DNA of 64,000 nucleotides. Source: Roseicella sp. DB1501. GTDB lineage: Bacteria > Pseudomonadota > Alphaproteobacteria > Acetobacterales > Acetobacteraceae. Both the position numbers and the translations under genes were made by a program. The stretch is taken from NCBI RefSeq assembly GCF_013112485.1, contig NZ_JABFHG010000001.1, positions 248,001 to 312,000 of the forward strand. The letters are read 5' to 3'. Below, one piece after another: positions 1 through 8,733 of this stretch. How positions within the stretch are numbered: the stretch's first letter is position 1; every line of letters starts with the position of its first letter. The notes beneath the pieces are model-generated. The model made no database searches and was not told the DNA's origin. It saw only the letters and a list, made by a program, of their open reading frames with translations.

Positions 1-2
1 CC

Positions 3-212
3 GGCACGCGCGAATGGGTGGTCGGCGAACGCTTCGGCCTCGCCGACATCGTCACCGGCACGGTGCTGCGCTACCTCGATGTCCGCTTCCCCGAGCATCC
101 CTGGCGCAGCCAGTACCCGAACCTCGCCGCCCTCTCGGCGCGGCTGGAGGCGCGGCCCTCCTTCGCCGGCTCGGTGCCGGTGCCGCAGGTGATCAGCGAC
201 AAGGTGGTTTGA
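3..212 (+). CDS. Glutathione S-transferase family protein, C-terminal part
   Basis: Open from the window edge to a TGA at 210-212; about 69 codons are visible. The readable part (GERFGLADI..G..LRYLDVRFPE) is the helical GST C-terminal domain, where the Asp of the F.LADI motif is the conserved N-capping residue. The tail with L.ARPSF is also typical of GSTs. The glutathione-binding thioredoxin fold lies outside the window, so substrate class cannot be judged. Confidence 0.7.
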   Translation, partial: GTREWVVGERFGLADIVTGTVLRYLDVRFPEHPWRSQYPNLAALSARLEARPSFAGSVPVPQVISDKVV

Positions 213-233
213 CGCCGCGCCGGATGCGTCCTG

Positions 234-620
234 TCAGGGCCGCCGGCGCGCCGACCAGACCAGCGAGGCGGCGGAGAGCAGGATGGAGGCGACCATGATG
301 CCGGTCGTCACCAGCCCCGCCGGGGTGAGGCGGCCGCTCGCCTGCAGCACCGCGCGCTCGCCGATGGTGAGCGTCAGGGTGCCGCGGATCTCCTCGGGAT
401 GCGTCAGCGCCGCCTCGGGCGCGGGCTTCGCCGCGTCCCGATTCGGCCGCTCGACCGGCGCCGGCTCGGCCGGACGCTCGGCGCGGCGCACCGGCAGCTC
501 GGCCGCCTCCCTGGCGGTCTCCTCCACGTCCGGGACGGGCGTCGTTGCCGCCGGCGCCTCGGCTTCGGATCGCGCGGCCGTGGACCGGCTGCGGCTGCGG
601 GCGGGCTTCGTGGATGCCAT
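234..620 (-). CDS. Small single-pass membrane protein, function unknown
   Basis: 128 residues. The first 70 are rich in Ala, Pro, Glu and Arg and look disordered. One hydrophobic helix lies at about residues 103-122, followed by a short basic end (SARRRP), so the bulk is probably outside the membrane core on one face and the C-terminus is cytoplasmic by the positive-inside rule. The start is 14 bases after the stop of the GMC oxidoreductase gene, suggesting co-transcription. I do not recognise a family; coding is supported by codon pattern and spacing only. Confidence 0.5.
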   Translation of the reverse strand: MASTKPARSRSRSTAARSEAEAPAATTPVPDVEETAREAAELPVRRAERPAEPAPVERPNRDAAKPAPEAALTHPEEIRGTLTLTIGERAVLQASGRLTPAGLVTTGIMVASILLSAASLVWSARRRP

Positions 621-634
621 GCCGGGCCCCCGCC

Positions 635-2296
635 TCAGGCCGCCGCGGCCGCGTCGGGCGCCGCCGCCTCGCGGCCGCGGATGAAATCCGCCGCCTTCTC
701 GGCGATCATCAGCGTCGTCGCATAGGTGTTGGCCGAGGGCATGCCCGGCATGATGGAGGCATCCACCACCCGCAGCCCCTGCATGCCATGCACCAGCAGC
801 CGGTCATTGACCACGGTGGTGGGATCGGTCTCCGGTCCCATCCGCGCCGTGCCGATCAGGTGGTAGGTGGTGCTGCCGTTCTTCTTGGCGAAGTCGAGCA
901 GCTCGTCATCCGACTGCACCTGCGGTCCGGGCAGCGTCTCCGCTTCCAGGAAACGGGCGAGCTCGGGCGTGCCGAGCATGCGCCGCAGCAGCCGCATGCC
1001 GCCGAGATGCACCCGCACATCCATCGGGTCGGAGAGATAGTTCGGGTTGATCTCCGGGTCTTCGAAGACATTGGCGCTGTGCGCCCGCACCCAGCCATGG
1101 CTCTCCGGCCGGTGCTGCCAGGCGCCGGCGGTCACGCCGGGATAGTCGTCCAGCACATAGACCTTGCCCTCGGCATAGGAGCCTGGGGTGAAGACGCATT
1201 GCAGGTCCGGCGCGTCGAGTCCCTCGAAGCTCTTCCAGAAGACGTGCACATGGCTCGGCGCCGTCGCCAGGATGCTAGGCTTGCCGAGCGCCCAGCGGGC
1301 GATCTGGGCGCCGAGCTTGAGGCCGCGCGCCAGCTCGTTCAAGGTCTCCACGCCCGGCTTCGCCCGCATGACGAAGCGGGAGGCGTAGTGGTCGCGGAAA
1401 TTGCTGCCGACGCCGCGCAGCTCGTGCACCACCGGCACGCCGAGCCGGCCGAGCAGCTCGGCCGGGCCGACGCCCGAGACCTGCAGCAGCCGCGCCGTGT
1501 TCACCGTGCCGGCGGAGAGGATCACCTCGCGCCGCGCCCGCACCGCCTGCGGCGCCGCGCCCGGGGCGTTCAGATAGGCGATGCCGACCGCCCGCTTGCC
1601 CTCGAAGAGGATGCGGCTGGCCCGCGCATTGGTCCGCACTTCGAGGTTCGGCCGCGACAGCGCCGGCTTGAGGAAGGCAACGGCGGCCGAGACGCGGCGG
1701 CCCTTGCGGATCGCCCGCTGGAAGTAGCCGACCCCGGCCTGGTCGCCGCAATTGTAGTCGCGGGCGCGCGGGATGCCGAGCCCGACGCAGCCCTGGATGA
1801 AGGCCTCCGAGATCGGGCTGATCCAGTCCATGTCGGTGATCGGAATGCCGTCCGCATTCTGCCCGCGCGAGGCGTCGCAGGTGCCGATGCGATTCTCGCT
1901 GCGCCGGTAATAGGGCAGGCAATCGGCATAGCCCCAGCCGCGGTTCCCGCGCTGCGCCCAATTGTCGAGATCGGCGGGCTGGCCGCGGTTGTAGATCATG
2001 CCGTTGACGGAGGAGGACCCGCCGAGGGTGCGGCCCTGCACGGTGCTGATCCGTCGCCCGCCGGTCATCGGCAGCGGCTCGGTCTTGAACTGCCAGGTCA
2101 CGCCCGGATCGGCCAGGGTCTTGATGAAGCCGGCCGGGATATGGATGAAGGGGTTGCGGTCCGGTGGCCCCGCCTCCAGCACGCAGACCGTGACGCCGGG
2201 ATCGGCGCTCAGCCGGTTGGCGAGCACCGAGCCGGCAGCGCCGGAGCCGACGATGACGTAGTCGAAGGTATCGGCATCGGGCACGGCCTCGGCCAT
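635..2296 (-). CDS. GMC family FAD-dependent oxidoreductase (choline dehydrogenase-like)
   Basis: 553 residues, the usual size for the glucose-methanol-choline family. A Rossmann FAD motif is at residues 12-29 (YVIVGSGAAGSVLANRL). The GMC signature GRTLGGSSSVNGMIYNRG follows near residue 87. The C-terminal domain carries the HLIGTARMG block with the catalytic His region and the FAD-contact segment VVDASIMP..PSANTYATTL. It would oxidise an alcohol to an aldehyde or ketone and pass electrons to a quinone or oxygen. It is the fourth gene of a leftward group with an epoxide hydrolase, a reductase and a hydratase-like enzyme, so a role in catabolism of an oxygenated substrate is likely. The exact substrate is not predictable. 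Confidence 0.9.
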   Translation of the reverse strand: MAEAVPDADTFDYVIVGSGAAGSVLANRLSADPGVTVCVLEAGPPDRNPFIHIPAGFIKTLADPGVTWQFKTEPLPMTGGRRISTVQGRTLGGSSSVNGMIYNRGQPADLDNWAQRGNRGWGYADCLPYYRRSENRIGTCDASRGQNADGIPITDMDWISPISEAFIQGCVGLGIPRARDYNCGDQAGVGYFQRAIRKGRRVSAAVAFLKPALSRPNLEVRTNARASRILFEGKRAVGIAYLNAPGAAPQAVRARREVILSAGTVNTARLLQVSGVGPAELLGRLGVPVVHELRGVGSNFRDHYASRFVMRAKPGVETLNELARGLKLGAQIARWALGKPSILATAPSHVHVFWKSFEGLDAPDLQCVFTPGSYAEGKVYVLDDYPGVTAGAWQHRPESHGWVRAHSANVFEDPEINPNYLSDPMDVRVHLGGMRLLRRMLGTPELARFLEAETLPGPQVQSDDELLDFAKKNGSTTYHLIGTARMGPETDPTTVVNDRLLVHGMQGLRVVDASIMPGMPSANTYATTLMIAEKAADFIRGREAAAPDAAAAA

Positions 2297-2399
2297 GGGG
2301 CGGTTTCCTCAGGGTTTCCCGCCAGCCACCGGGTCGGCGGGCATCGATGGTCATTACAGCAGAAGATCGCCGGACGGAAACGCCCGGCGCGGCCCCCGC

Positions 2400-3191
2400 T
2401 CAGGCGCCGAAGGCGAGGCCCATGCGGCCGAGCGGGCCGTAATCGACCTGGACCGCGTCGCCCGGCTGGATCTCGAGCGGCGCGGCGCAGGTGCCGGTGG
2501 TGACGTATTGCCCGGCCCGCAGCGTCACGCCGTGGCGCGAGAGCTCATTGGCCAGCCAAGTGAGGGCGATGCGCGGATCGCCGAGCACATTGGCGCCGAT
2601 CCCCTCCCGCGCGTAGCGCTCCCCGACCCGGCACTGCACGCGATGCGCGGCGAGGTCGATCCCGCGCCAGGCCGCCGGCGCCTCCGGGCCCAGGCAGAAG
2701 CGGTGGGCGCAGGCATTGTCGGCGATGAGCTGCGGCCCGCCGGCATGGGCGAAATCCTCGAAGCGGCTGTCCGGCACCTCGATGCCGAGATGCAGCGCCG
2801 CAACCGCTGCCATCACCTCCGCCTGCGCATAGGCGACCTCGCGCGGCGGCAGGTCGCGCGCCATGCGGAAGACGAATTCCGGCTCGGCCACGCGCATGGC
2901 GTTGTCGGCGAGGCCGACCGTGCCACCTTCCGGCACCAGCATCTCGGCCAGAATCCGGCCGCCGAGCGGTCCGTCGACGCCGATATGCGCCTGGCCCGCC
3001 AGGCTGGTGGCGGCGATCTTCCAGCCGAAGAGCGGCTCCGCGCTCTGCGCCTCGTACTGCGCCTGGATGGCGTAGCCCGCGGCGCGGTCGGCCGGGCGCA
3101 GCGGCCCGGGCAGCGCCGCGAGGCGCCGGGCCGTTCGCCGGCTCTCCCAGATCAGCGCGGCGGCCTCCCGCGCCGCGGCCTCGTCCAGCAT
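2400..3191 (-). CDS. 2-keto-4-pentenoate hydratase / fumarylacetoacetate hydrolase family protein
   Basis: 263 residues, close to MhpD-type hydratases. The sequence has the MhpD layout: an N-terminal helical part (AAALIWESRRTARRLAALP), the segment GWKIAATSLAGQAHIGVDGPL, the metal-site region EPEFVFRMARDLP, the core block ALHLGIEVPDSRFEDF, and the C-terminal GQYVTTGTCAAPLEIQPGD. Family members add water to 2-hydroxy-pentadienoates or decarboxylate 4-oxalocrotonate in meta-cleavage pathways using Mg2+ or Mn2+. The other enzymes of such a pathway are not in the window. A purine-rich ribosome site (GGAAGGGGGAC) precedes the ATG at 3191. Confidence 0.85.
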   Translation of the reverse strand: MLDEAAAREAAALIWESRRTARRLAALPGPLRPADRAAGYAIQAQYEAQSAEPLFGWKIAATSLAGQAHIGVDGPLGGRILAEMLVPEGGTVGLADNAMRVAEPEFVFRMARDLPPREVAYAQAEVMAAVAALHLGIEVPDSRFEDFAHAGGPQLIADNACAHRFCLGPEAPAAWRGIDLAAHRVQCRVGERYAREGIGANVLGDPRIALTWLANELSRHGVTLRAGQYVTTGTCAAPLEIQPGDAVQVDYGPLGRMGLAFGA

Positions 3192-3218
3192 TCCCGTCCC
3201 CCTTCCCGTCCCGTCCGA

Positions 3219-4238
3219 TCAGAAGCCGGCCAGCACGATCTTGCCGACCGTCCGCCCCTGCTCGATCACCGCATGCGCGCGGCGGAGATTGGCGGCGTTG
3301 ATGGCGCCGAAATTCTGCGTCCCCGTTGGTCGCAGCCGGCCGGAGTCGATCAGCGCCGCCACATCGTTGAGGATCTCGTGCTGCCGCACCATATCGGCGG
3401 TGCGGCACATCGGGCGGGTGAACATCGCCTCCCAGTGCACCGAGGCGCTCTTGAACTTCAGCAGCCGCAGGTCGAGCGGCTCTGGGTCGTCGATCAGGCC
3501 GATCGCCCCCTGCGGCGCGATCATCGTCGCCATCTCGGCCCAGCGCGCAGTGTCGGTATGGGTGGAGAAGATCCAGGGCATCGGTCCGGGCGCCAGCGCC
3601 TTGACCTGCGGCGGCAGCGGCTGGCTGTGGTCCACCACGTGATGCGCGCCGCATTGCCGCACCCAGGCGGCGCTCTCGGGGCGCGAGGCGGTGGCGACGA
3701 TCGTGATCTGCGTCAGCACCCGGGCGAGCTGGATCGCCATGGAGGGCACGCCGCCGGCGCCGCCGATCACCAGCAGCACATGGCCCGCCCCGGCGGCGTC
3801 GCGCGGCAGGCGCAGCCGGTCGAAGAGCATCTCATAGGCGGTGAGCGCGGTGAGCGGCAGCGAGGCGGCGGCGGCGTGATCGAGCGTCTCCGGCTTGCGG
3901 CCGGTGATGCGCTCGTCGACGAGCTGCAACTCGGCATTCGAGCCGGGGCGGTCGAGCACGCCGGCATAGATCACCGCATCGCCGGGGCGGAACAGGGTGC
4001 AGTCCGGCCCCACCGCCTCGACCACGCCGCTCGCATCATAGCCGAGCACCAGCGGCCTCTCGGCCGAGGCCTCCATGCTCATGCGGCTCTTCATGTCGCG
4101 CGGGTTGACGGAGACTGCCTGCACCCGCACCAGCAGGTCGTGGCCCTGTGGCGGGCCAGGATCAGGCAGTTCGAGATCGACCAGCGCCGCCGGATCATCG
4201 ATCGGCAGCGCCTTCCTGGTGACGGCAACAGCACGCAT
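3219..4238 (-). CDS. Zinc-type alcohol dehydrogenase-like / NADPH quinone reductase (MDR)
   Basis: 339 residues from the ATG at 4238, which has a GGGAGG site eight bases upstream; a TTG two codons earlier is less likely. The GroES-like N-terminal domain (VRVQAVSVNPRDMKSR, LGYDASGVVEAVG) is followed by a nucleotide-binding fold with GGAGGVPSMAIQLARV around residue 150. It lacks the Cys/His set of catalytic-zinc alcohol dehydrogenases, so it fits the zinc-free quinone-oxidoreductase branch (ZADH1/YogA-like). The start lies just after the epoxide hydrolase stop at 4241, so the two are translationally coupled. Confidence 0.88.
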   Translation of the reverse strand: MRAVAVTRKALPIDDPAALVDLELPDPGPPQGHDLLVRVQAVSVNPRDMKSRMSMEASAERPLVLGYDASGVVEAVGPDCTLFRPGDAVIYAGVLDRPGSNAELQLVDERITGRKPETLDHAAAASLPLTALTAYEMLFDRLRLPRDAAGAGHVLLVIGGAGGVPSMAIQLARVLTQITIVATASRPESAAWVRQCGAHHVVDHSQPLPPQVKALAPGPMPWIFSTHTDTARWAEMATMIAPQGAIGLIDDPEPLDLRLLKFKSASVHWEAMFTRPMCRTADMVRQHEILNDVAALIDSGRLRPTGTQNFGAINAANLRRAHAVIEQGRTVGKIVLAGF

Positions 4239-4240
4239 GC

Positions 4241-5425
4241 TCAACCCTCCCGCAGGTCCCGGAAGAAGGCCTGCACCTCCGCCGCCAACGCCGCAGGCTG
4301 CTCCATGGCGGCGAAATGCCCGCCCTTCTCCATCACCGTCCAGCGGCGGATATCGGTATAGGTGCGCGCCGCGAAGCTCCGCGGCGGATGCAGGATCTCG
4401 CGCGGGAATTGCGCGTAGCCAGCCGGCACGTCGACCGTCTTCCCGTCCGGGATCGGCCAGGGCCCGTGCAGCCGGGCGTAATAGGGCCAGAAGGAGGCGC
4501 CAATGCAGCCGGTGAACCAGTAGAGCGAGATGTTCGCCAGCATGCGGTCGCGCGGCACGGCGCTCTCGATCCGACCGTCATTGTCGGTCCAGCTGTGGAA
4601 CTTCTCGGCGATCCAGGCGGCGAGGCCGGCCGGGCTGTCGGTGAGGCCGGCGGCCAGGGTCTGCGGTCGCGTGCCTTGGATCCATTGGTAGCCCGTCTCC
4701 TCCTTCAGCCAGAGATCGAGCTCCTCGCGGTAGCGCCGCTCCGCCGGATCATCATCCCGCAGCAGCGACAGGTCGCGCCGCATGGCAAGCAGGTTGATAT
4801 GGATGCCGATCAGCTTTTCGGCATGCACGGCGCCGAGGCAGGAGGCGGTGAAGGCTCCGAAATCCCCGCCCTGGGCGGCGAAGCGCCGGTAGCCCAGCAC
4901 CTCGGTCATCAACTCGGCCAGGCAATCGGCGATGTCGGCGATGGCGAAGCGCTTCTGCCCCGGCGCGAAGGAGAGGCCGTAGCCCGGCAGCGAGGGGACG
5001 ACGACGGTGAAGGCATCGGCCGGGTCGCCGCCGAAGGCCGCCGGGTCGGTCAGGCGCGGGATGATGTCGATGAACTCGTAGACCGAGCCGGGCCAGCCAT
5101 GCATCAGCAGCAGCGGCATCGGGTCCGGCCCCTTCGCCGGCCCCTTCCCTGGCACATGCAGGTAGTGCAGGTCGATGCCGTGCAGCGGCACCTTGTATTG
5201 CGGGAAGGCGTTCAGCACCGCCTCCTGCGCCCGCCAGTCGAAGCCCTCCCGCCAATGGGCGAGGAGCTCGGCGAGGTAGTCGGCGGGGGTGCCATAGGCC
5301 CAGGGGCCGGCGCCGGCGGGAATTGGCGCCTGGTCCGGCAGCCGCGTGCGCGCCAGCCGATCCCGCAGATCCGCGATGGCGGCGTCCGGGACGCCGAGCG
5401 TGAAGGGTTCGGGCTTGGCTGCCAT
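4241..5425 (-). CDS. Epoxide hydrolase (EHN domain, alpha/beta hydrolase)
   Basis: 394 residues from the ATG at 5425, preceded by GGAGGA at a good distance; the frame is open further upstream but that part lacks family similarity. The N-terminal EHN domain (FTLGVPDAAIADLRDRLARTRLP) is followed by an alpha/beta hydrolase fold. The oxyanion HGWPGS motif, the nucleophile Asp in GGDFG (GGDWG in most relatives) and the C-terminal His in EKGGHFAAMEQP complete the catalytic set. It would open epoxides to diols in the cytoplasm. First gene of the leftward catabolic group; its start is divergent from the PhoX gene across about 170 bases. Confidence 0.92.
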   Translation of the reverse strand: MAAKPEPFTLGVPDAAIADLRDRLARTRLPDQAPIPAGAGPWAYGTPADYLAELLAHWREGFDWRAQEAVLNAFPQYKVPLHGIDLHYLHVPGKGPAKGPDPMPLLLMHGWPGSVYEFIDIIPRLTDPAAFGGDPADAFTVVVPSLPGYGLSFAPGQKRFAIADIADCLAELMTEVLGYRRFAAQGGDFGAFTASCLGAVHAEKLIGIHINLLAMRRDLSLLRDDDPAERRYREELDLWLKEETGYQWIQGTRPQTLAAGLTDSPAGLAAWIAEKFHSWTDNDGRIESAVPRDRMLANISLYWFTGCIGASFWPYYARLHGPWPIPDGKTVDVPAGYAQFPREILHPPRSFAARTYTDIRRWTVMEKGGHFAAMEQPAALAAEVQAFFRDLREG

Positions 5426-5597
5426 GGACGATGTCCTCCCGCCCGGCAGGATGGCGTGCCGCGCCAGCCGGGGGAAGCCCGAGAGCCCGCCCGGCATGGC
5501 GGCGGTGTCATCAGTCTGTCGCTGGACTTTCCGCGGCACAGGGATGACATCACCGGAATGACGCCTGCCAGCGGGATCCTTTTTCGTGGGGATGGCC

Positions 5598-7550
5598 ATG
5601 AGTGACGCCGAGCGCGATGACCAACCCACGGAGATCGAGGATATCGGCAGCAACCCGGCGCCGCATCGGCCCATCGGCGCGCTGATCGCCGAGCGCCTGA
5701 CGCGCCGCGGCCTGCTCGGGGCGGCCGGGGTGGCGCTTTGGCCGCCCCTTGGGCCGGCCGCGGCCCAGGATACCGGCAATACCCCGGACGGCGGCCCCTC
5801 CAGCCTCACCTTCCCCGAGCTCCGCCACCAGCTCTCGCCGCGCGATGCGGTCGCCGAGGGGCACGACATCCAGGTGGTGCTGCGCTGGGGCGACCCGATC
5901 CTCGCCGATGCGCCGGAGCACGACCCGCTGCACCAGAGCGCCGAGGCCCAGGCGCGGCAATTCGGCTACAACAACGACTATCTCGACTTCTTCCCGCTGC
6001 CCGCCGGCTCCCGCAGCGCCGATCACGGGCTGCTGGTGGTGAACCACGAATACACCAGCACCAACCTGATGTTCCCCGGCCTCGGCACCGAGCGCGAGGC
6101 GCCGGGCCGCGTCACCGCGGAGCACGGCGCGATCGAGCGCGCCGCCATGGGCCTCTCGGTGGTCGAGCTGCGCCGCGAGGGCCGCCGCTGGACCCCGGTG
6201 CGCGGCGGCCGCTGGAACCGCCGCATCACCGCCGAGACCCCGATGCGCCTCAGCGGCCCGGCGGCCGGGCATGCGCGGCTGCGGACGGCGGAGGACCCGA
6301 CCGGCACGCAGGTGCGCGGCACCATGAACAATTGCGCCGGCGGCAACACGCCCTGGGGCACCGTCATCACCTGCGAGGAGAACTTCAACTACTACTTCGG
6401 CGGCGCCGCGGCCGAGGCGGGACCGCAGGCACCGGCCTACCGGCGCTACGGCATCCGGAAGGAGCCGGTCTATGGCTGGCGCCGCTTCGAGCCGCGCTTC
6501 GACCTGGACCAGACGCCGAACGAGCCGAACCGCTTTGGCTGGGTGGTGGAGTTCGACCCCTACGACCCGGCGAGCGTGCCGGTGAAGCGCACCGCCCTCG
6601 GCCGCTTCAAGCACGAGTGCTGCACCCATGCGGTGAGCGCCGATGGCCGCGTCGCCTTCTATTCCGGCGACGATGAGCGTTTCGACTACCTCTACAAATT
6701 CGTCACCGCCCGCGCCTGGACCCCCGGCGACCCGGCCGCCGACCGCGACCTGCTCGATGACGGCGTGCTGCATGTCGCCCGCTTCGAGGCGGACGGCACG
6801 CTGCGCTGGCTGCGCCTGGTCCAGGGCGAGGGCCCGCTGACGCCGGAGAATGGCTTCCACGACCAGGGCGACGTGGTGATCGAGGCGCGCCGCGCCGCCG
6901 ACCTGCTCGGCGCCACGCCCATGGACCGGCCGGAGGATGTCGAGACCAATCGCCGCAACGGCCGGGTCTATGTGATGCTGACCAATAATTCCCGGCGCAA
7001 GCCGGAGCAGGTGAACCCGGCCAACCCGCGCCCGGCGAACATCCACGGCCATGTGCTGGAGCTCATCCCGCCCGGCGCCGGCACCGACCGTGTCGACCAT
7101 GCCGCGACCGAGGCGCGCTGGAGCGTCTTCCTCGCCGCCGGCAAGCCGGGCATTGATCCGGGCACGCAGTATCACCGCGCCACCAGCGACCAGGGCTGGC
7201 TCTCCTGCCCCGACAACTGCGCCTTCGACAGCCGTGGCCGCATCTGGATCGCCACCGACGGGGCGCATGTCACCTCGGGCGTCGCCGACGGGCTCTATGC
7301 CGCCGACACCGCCGGGCCCGGAAGGGCGCTGACCCGGCTCTTCTATCAGGCGCCGGTCGGCGCCGAGGTCTGCGGCCCCTGCTTCACGCCGGATGACGCG
7401 ACGATCTTCCTCTCGATCCAGCATCCCGGCGATGCGGATGCCGGCACCTTCGAGGCGCCGGGGACGCGCTGGCCGGACTTCCGCGAGGGCAGGCCGCCCC
7501 GACCCTCGGTGATCGCCATCACCCGGCGCGACGGCAAGCCGATCGGCTGA
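5598..7550 (+). CDS. PhoX-like (DUF839) secreted phosphatase
   Basis: 650 residues from the ATG at 5598; an ATG at 5592 and a GTG at 5586 are in frame. A twin-arginine signal (LTRRGLLGAAGVAL, Arg36-Arg37) ends near PAAAQ, so export through Tat is expected. The body has the PhoX landmarks NHEYTSTNLMFPG, CAGGNTPWGTVITCEENF and a long beta-propeller-like region ending WPDFREGRPPRPSVI. Family members are Ca/Fe-dependent periplasmic alkaline phosphatases releasing phosphate from organic esters. No pho/pst genes are nearby and I saw no clear Pho box upstream. Confidence 0.88.
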   Translation: MSDAERDDQPTEIEDIGSNPAPHRPIGALIAERLTRRGLLGAAGVALWPPLGPAAAQDTGNTPDGGPSSLTFPELRHQLSPRDAVAEGHDIQVVLRWGDPILADAPEHDPLHQSAEAQARQFGYNNDYLDFFPLPAGSRSADHGLLVVNHEYTSTNLMFPGLGTEREAPGRVTAEHGAIERAAMGLSVVELRREGRRWTPVRGGRWNRRITAETPMRLSGPAAGHARLRTAEDPTGTQVRGTMNNCAGGNTPWGTVITCEENFNYYFGGAAAEAGPQAPAYRRYGIRKEPVYGWRRFEPRFDLDQTPNEPNRFGWVVEFDPYDPASVPVKRTALGRFKHECCTHAVSADGRVAFYSGDDERFDYLYKFVTARAWTPGDPAADRDLLDDGVLHVARFEADGTLRWLRLVQGEGPLTPENGFHDQGDVVIEARRAADLLGATPMDRPEDVETNRRNGRVYVMLTNNSRRKPEQVNPANPRPANIHGHVLELIPPGAGTDRVDHAATEARWSVFLAAGKPGIDPGTQYHRATSDQGWLSCPDNCAFDSRGRIWIATDGAHVTSGVADGLYAADTAGPGRALTRLFYQAPVGAEVCGPCFTPDDATIFLSIQHPGDADAGTFEAPGTRWPDFREGRPPRPSVIAITRRDGKPIG

Positions 7551-7737
7551 CTCGCCGCGCGGCGCCAGGTGCGAGTGATGCTCGCTGCGACGCAATAGTT
7601 GCAGCGCAATCCCCCTTTGCGCTAAAATTTATGCGAACACATTGGTTTTATGGCGTCGCCGCAACCACTTCGCAACTTGTCTATGGAACGGACAAGCCAG
7701 CGGATGCGATCATGCCCGCTCAACCAGAAGGGGTAAG
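7551..7737. promoter_or_regulatory. Leader of the Nudix gene with two inverted motifs
   Basis: A short AT-richer stretch in otherwise GC-rich DNA. It holds TTGCAGCGCAAT at 7599-7610, resembling the motifs before the phasin gene, an AT run (TAAAATTTATG) near 7623-7633 that could contain a -10 element, and an inverted repeat CTTGTC/GACAAG with a 9-base spacer at about 7677-7696. Function is inferred only. Confidence 0.35.
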
Positions 7738-8172
7738 ATGCCGCATCGCCTGTCACGGTCCCGTCGCCGGCAATGCGCCGCCCTGCCGCTGGTCCGCGAA
7801 GATGGCGAGCTGCGCGTACTGCTGGTCACCAGCCGCGAGACCCGCCGCTGGGTGATCCCGAAGGGCTGGGTGAGCAAGCGCGGCGCGGCAAGCCAGGCGG
7901 CGCAGGAAGCCTTCGAGGAGGCGGGCATCCGCGGCCGCATCGCCGCCAAGGCGATCGGCCAGTATGCCTACAGCAAGCGGCTGCCGGATGGCGGGAGCGT
8001 CACTTGCGTGGTCGAGGTCTTCCCGCTCGAGGTCGAGACGCTGCTCGAGGACTGGCCGGAGAAGGATGAGCGGGAGCGCCGCTGGTTTCCCATCGCGGAA
8101 GCCGCCGCCGCAGTGAAGGAGGGCGCCCTCAGCCGGCTGATGCTGGAGCTGGAAGCCCAGCCCGCGGGTTGA
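7738..8172 (+). CDS. Nudix hydrolase, DIPP-like
   Basis: 144 residues from the ATG at 7738, chosen because of the AGAAGGGGTAAG site just upstream and the MPHRLSRSRRRQCAALPL beginning usual for this group. The Nudix box reads PKGWVSKRGAASQAAQEAFEEAGI; relative to the consensus the Arg before the first catalytic Glu is replaced by Gln, as in many alphaproteobacterial relatives, while the EEAG core is kept. Such proteins hydrolyse nucleoside-diphosphate-linked or inositol-pyrophosphate-like compounds. Stop is directly followed by a family I repeat. Confidence 0.9.
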   Translation: MPHRLSRSRRRQCAALPLVREDGELRVLLVTSRETRRWVIPKGWVSKRGAASQAAQEAFEEAGIRGRIAAKAIGQYAYSKRLPDGGSVTCVVEVFPLEVETLLEDWPEKDERERRWFPIAEAAAAVKEGALSRLMLELEAQPAG

Positions 8173-8173
8173 A

Positions 8174-8299
8174 GGTGCCTGTCGGAACCATCGCTGCCCA
8201 TTGTGCCCTGCCGCGGCTTCGCCGCGGCAGGCTGTGACGCACCCGGGGCAGGAGGCGAAGCACGGACCCCCGCAAAGCCGCGAAGCGGCTTTGTGGAGA
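8174..8299 (-). repeat. Family I stop-proximal two-hairpin repeat, copy a
   Basis: Hairpin A at 8207-8231 has an 11-bp stem CCTGCCGCGGC with loop TTC. Hairpin B at about 8269-8297 pairs CGCAAAGCCGC with GCGGCTTTGTG. Read on the minus strand, B begins five bases after the stop of the AhpD-like gene (8305) and A follows. The left end starts right after the Nudix stop, so it could terminate both convergent genes. It shares its outer part (CCTGTCGGAACC) with the copy at 32919. Confidence 0.85.
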
Positions 8300-8304
8300 A
8301 GCTC

Positions 8305-8643
8305 CTACTCGCCGGCCGCGTCGAGCACGTGCAGTGAATAGGTGAAGGCGGCGCCGGCATTCAGCGCGATGGCGACGCCGAGCGCCTCGGCCATTTCCTC
8401 GCGCGTCGCCCCGGCATGCTTCGCCTTGCGGACATGCGCATCGATGCAGCCGTCGCAGCGCGTGGTCACGGCGACCGCGAGGGCGATCAGCTCGCGCGTC
8501 TTGGCATCGAGATGCCGCGCCGAGGCGGCGCCCTGGTTCAGCGCGGCGAAACCCTTGACCAGGTCGGGATGCAGCGCGGAGAGCGCCTTGCCCTGCGTGC
8601 GCAGCCCGGCGCTGTAGGCGTCCCAATCCTTCACGGCACTCAT
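8305..8643 (-). CDS. Carboxymuconolactone decarboxylase / AhpD-like family protein
   Basis: 112 residues, one CMD domain. The redox motif C63-x-x-C66 followed by His (RCDGCIDAHVRKA) matches the AhpD-type peroxidase-associated branch and not true decarboxylases. The preceding helix LDAKTRELIALAVAVTTRC is diagnostic. Probably a small thiol peroxidase-like or disulfide reductase protein. It is monocistronic, with a family I repeat at its 3' end. Confidence 0.88.
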   Translation of the reverse strand: MSAVKDWDAYSAGLRTQGKALSALHPDLVKGFAALNQGAASARHLDAKTRELIALAVAVTTRCDGCIDAHVRKAKHAGATREEMAEALGVAIALNAGAAFTYSLHVLDAAGE

Positions 8644-8733
8644 CCGGATCCTCCCCGAACATGAGAAAGGCGCGGGTACGAACCCCGCGCCTTCCCTCGT
8701 ACCGGCATTCGGCCGCAGCGGCTACAGACCGCG

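Noticed and set aside
545-2503. Very long open frame on the plus strand opposite the GMC oxidoreductase
   Set aside because: It is rich in Arg, His, Ala and Gly with no family similarity and mirrors the codon structure of the opposite gene; a GC-rich antisense shadow.
5500-5550. Pho box or operator in the epoxide hydrolase/PhoX divergent gap
   Set aside because: A loose inverted pair (GGTGTCATC and GATGACATCACC) is visible but does not fit the Pho box spacing; too weak to call.
8207-8231. Hairpin A as a classical intrinsic terminator
   Set aside because: The stem is strong but there is no T-run after it in either direction; treated as part of a repeat family instead.
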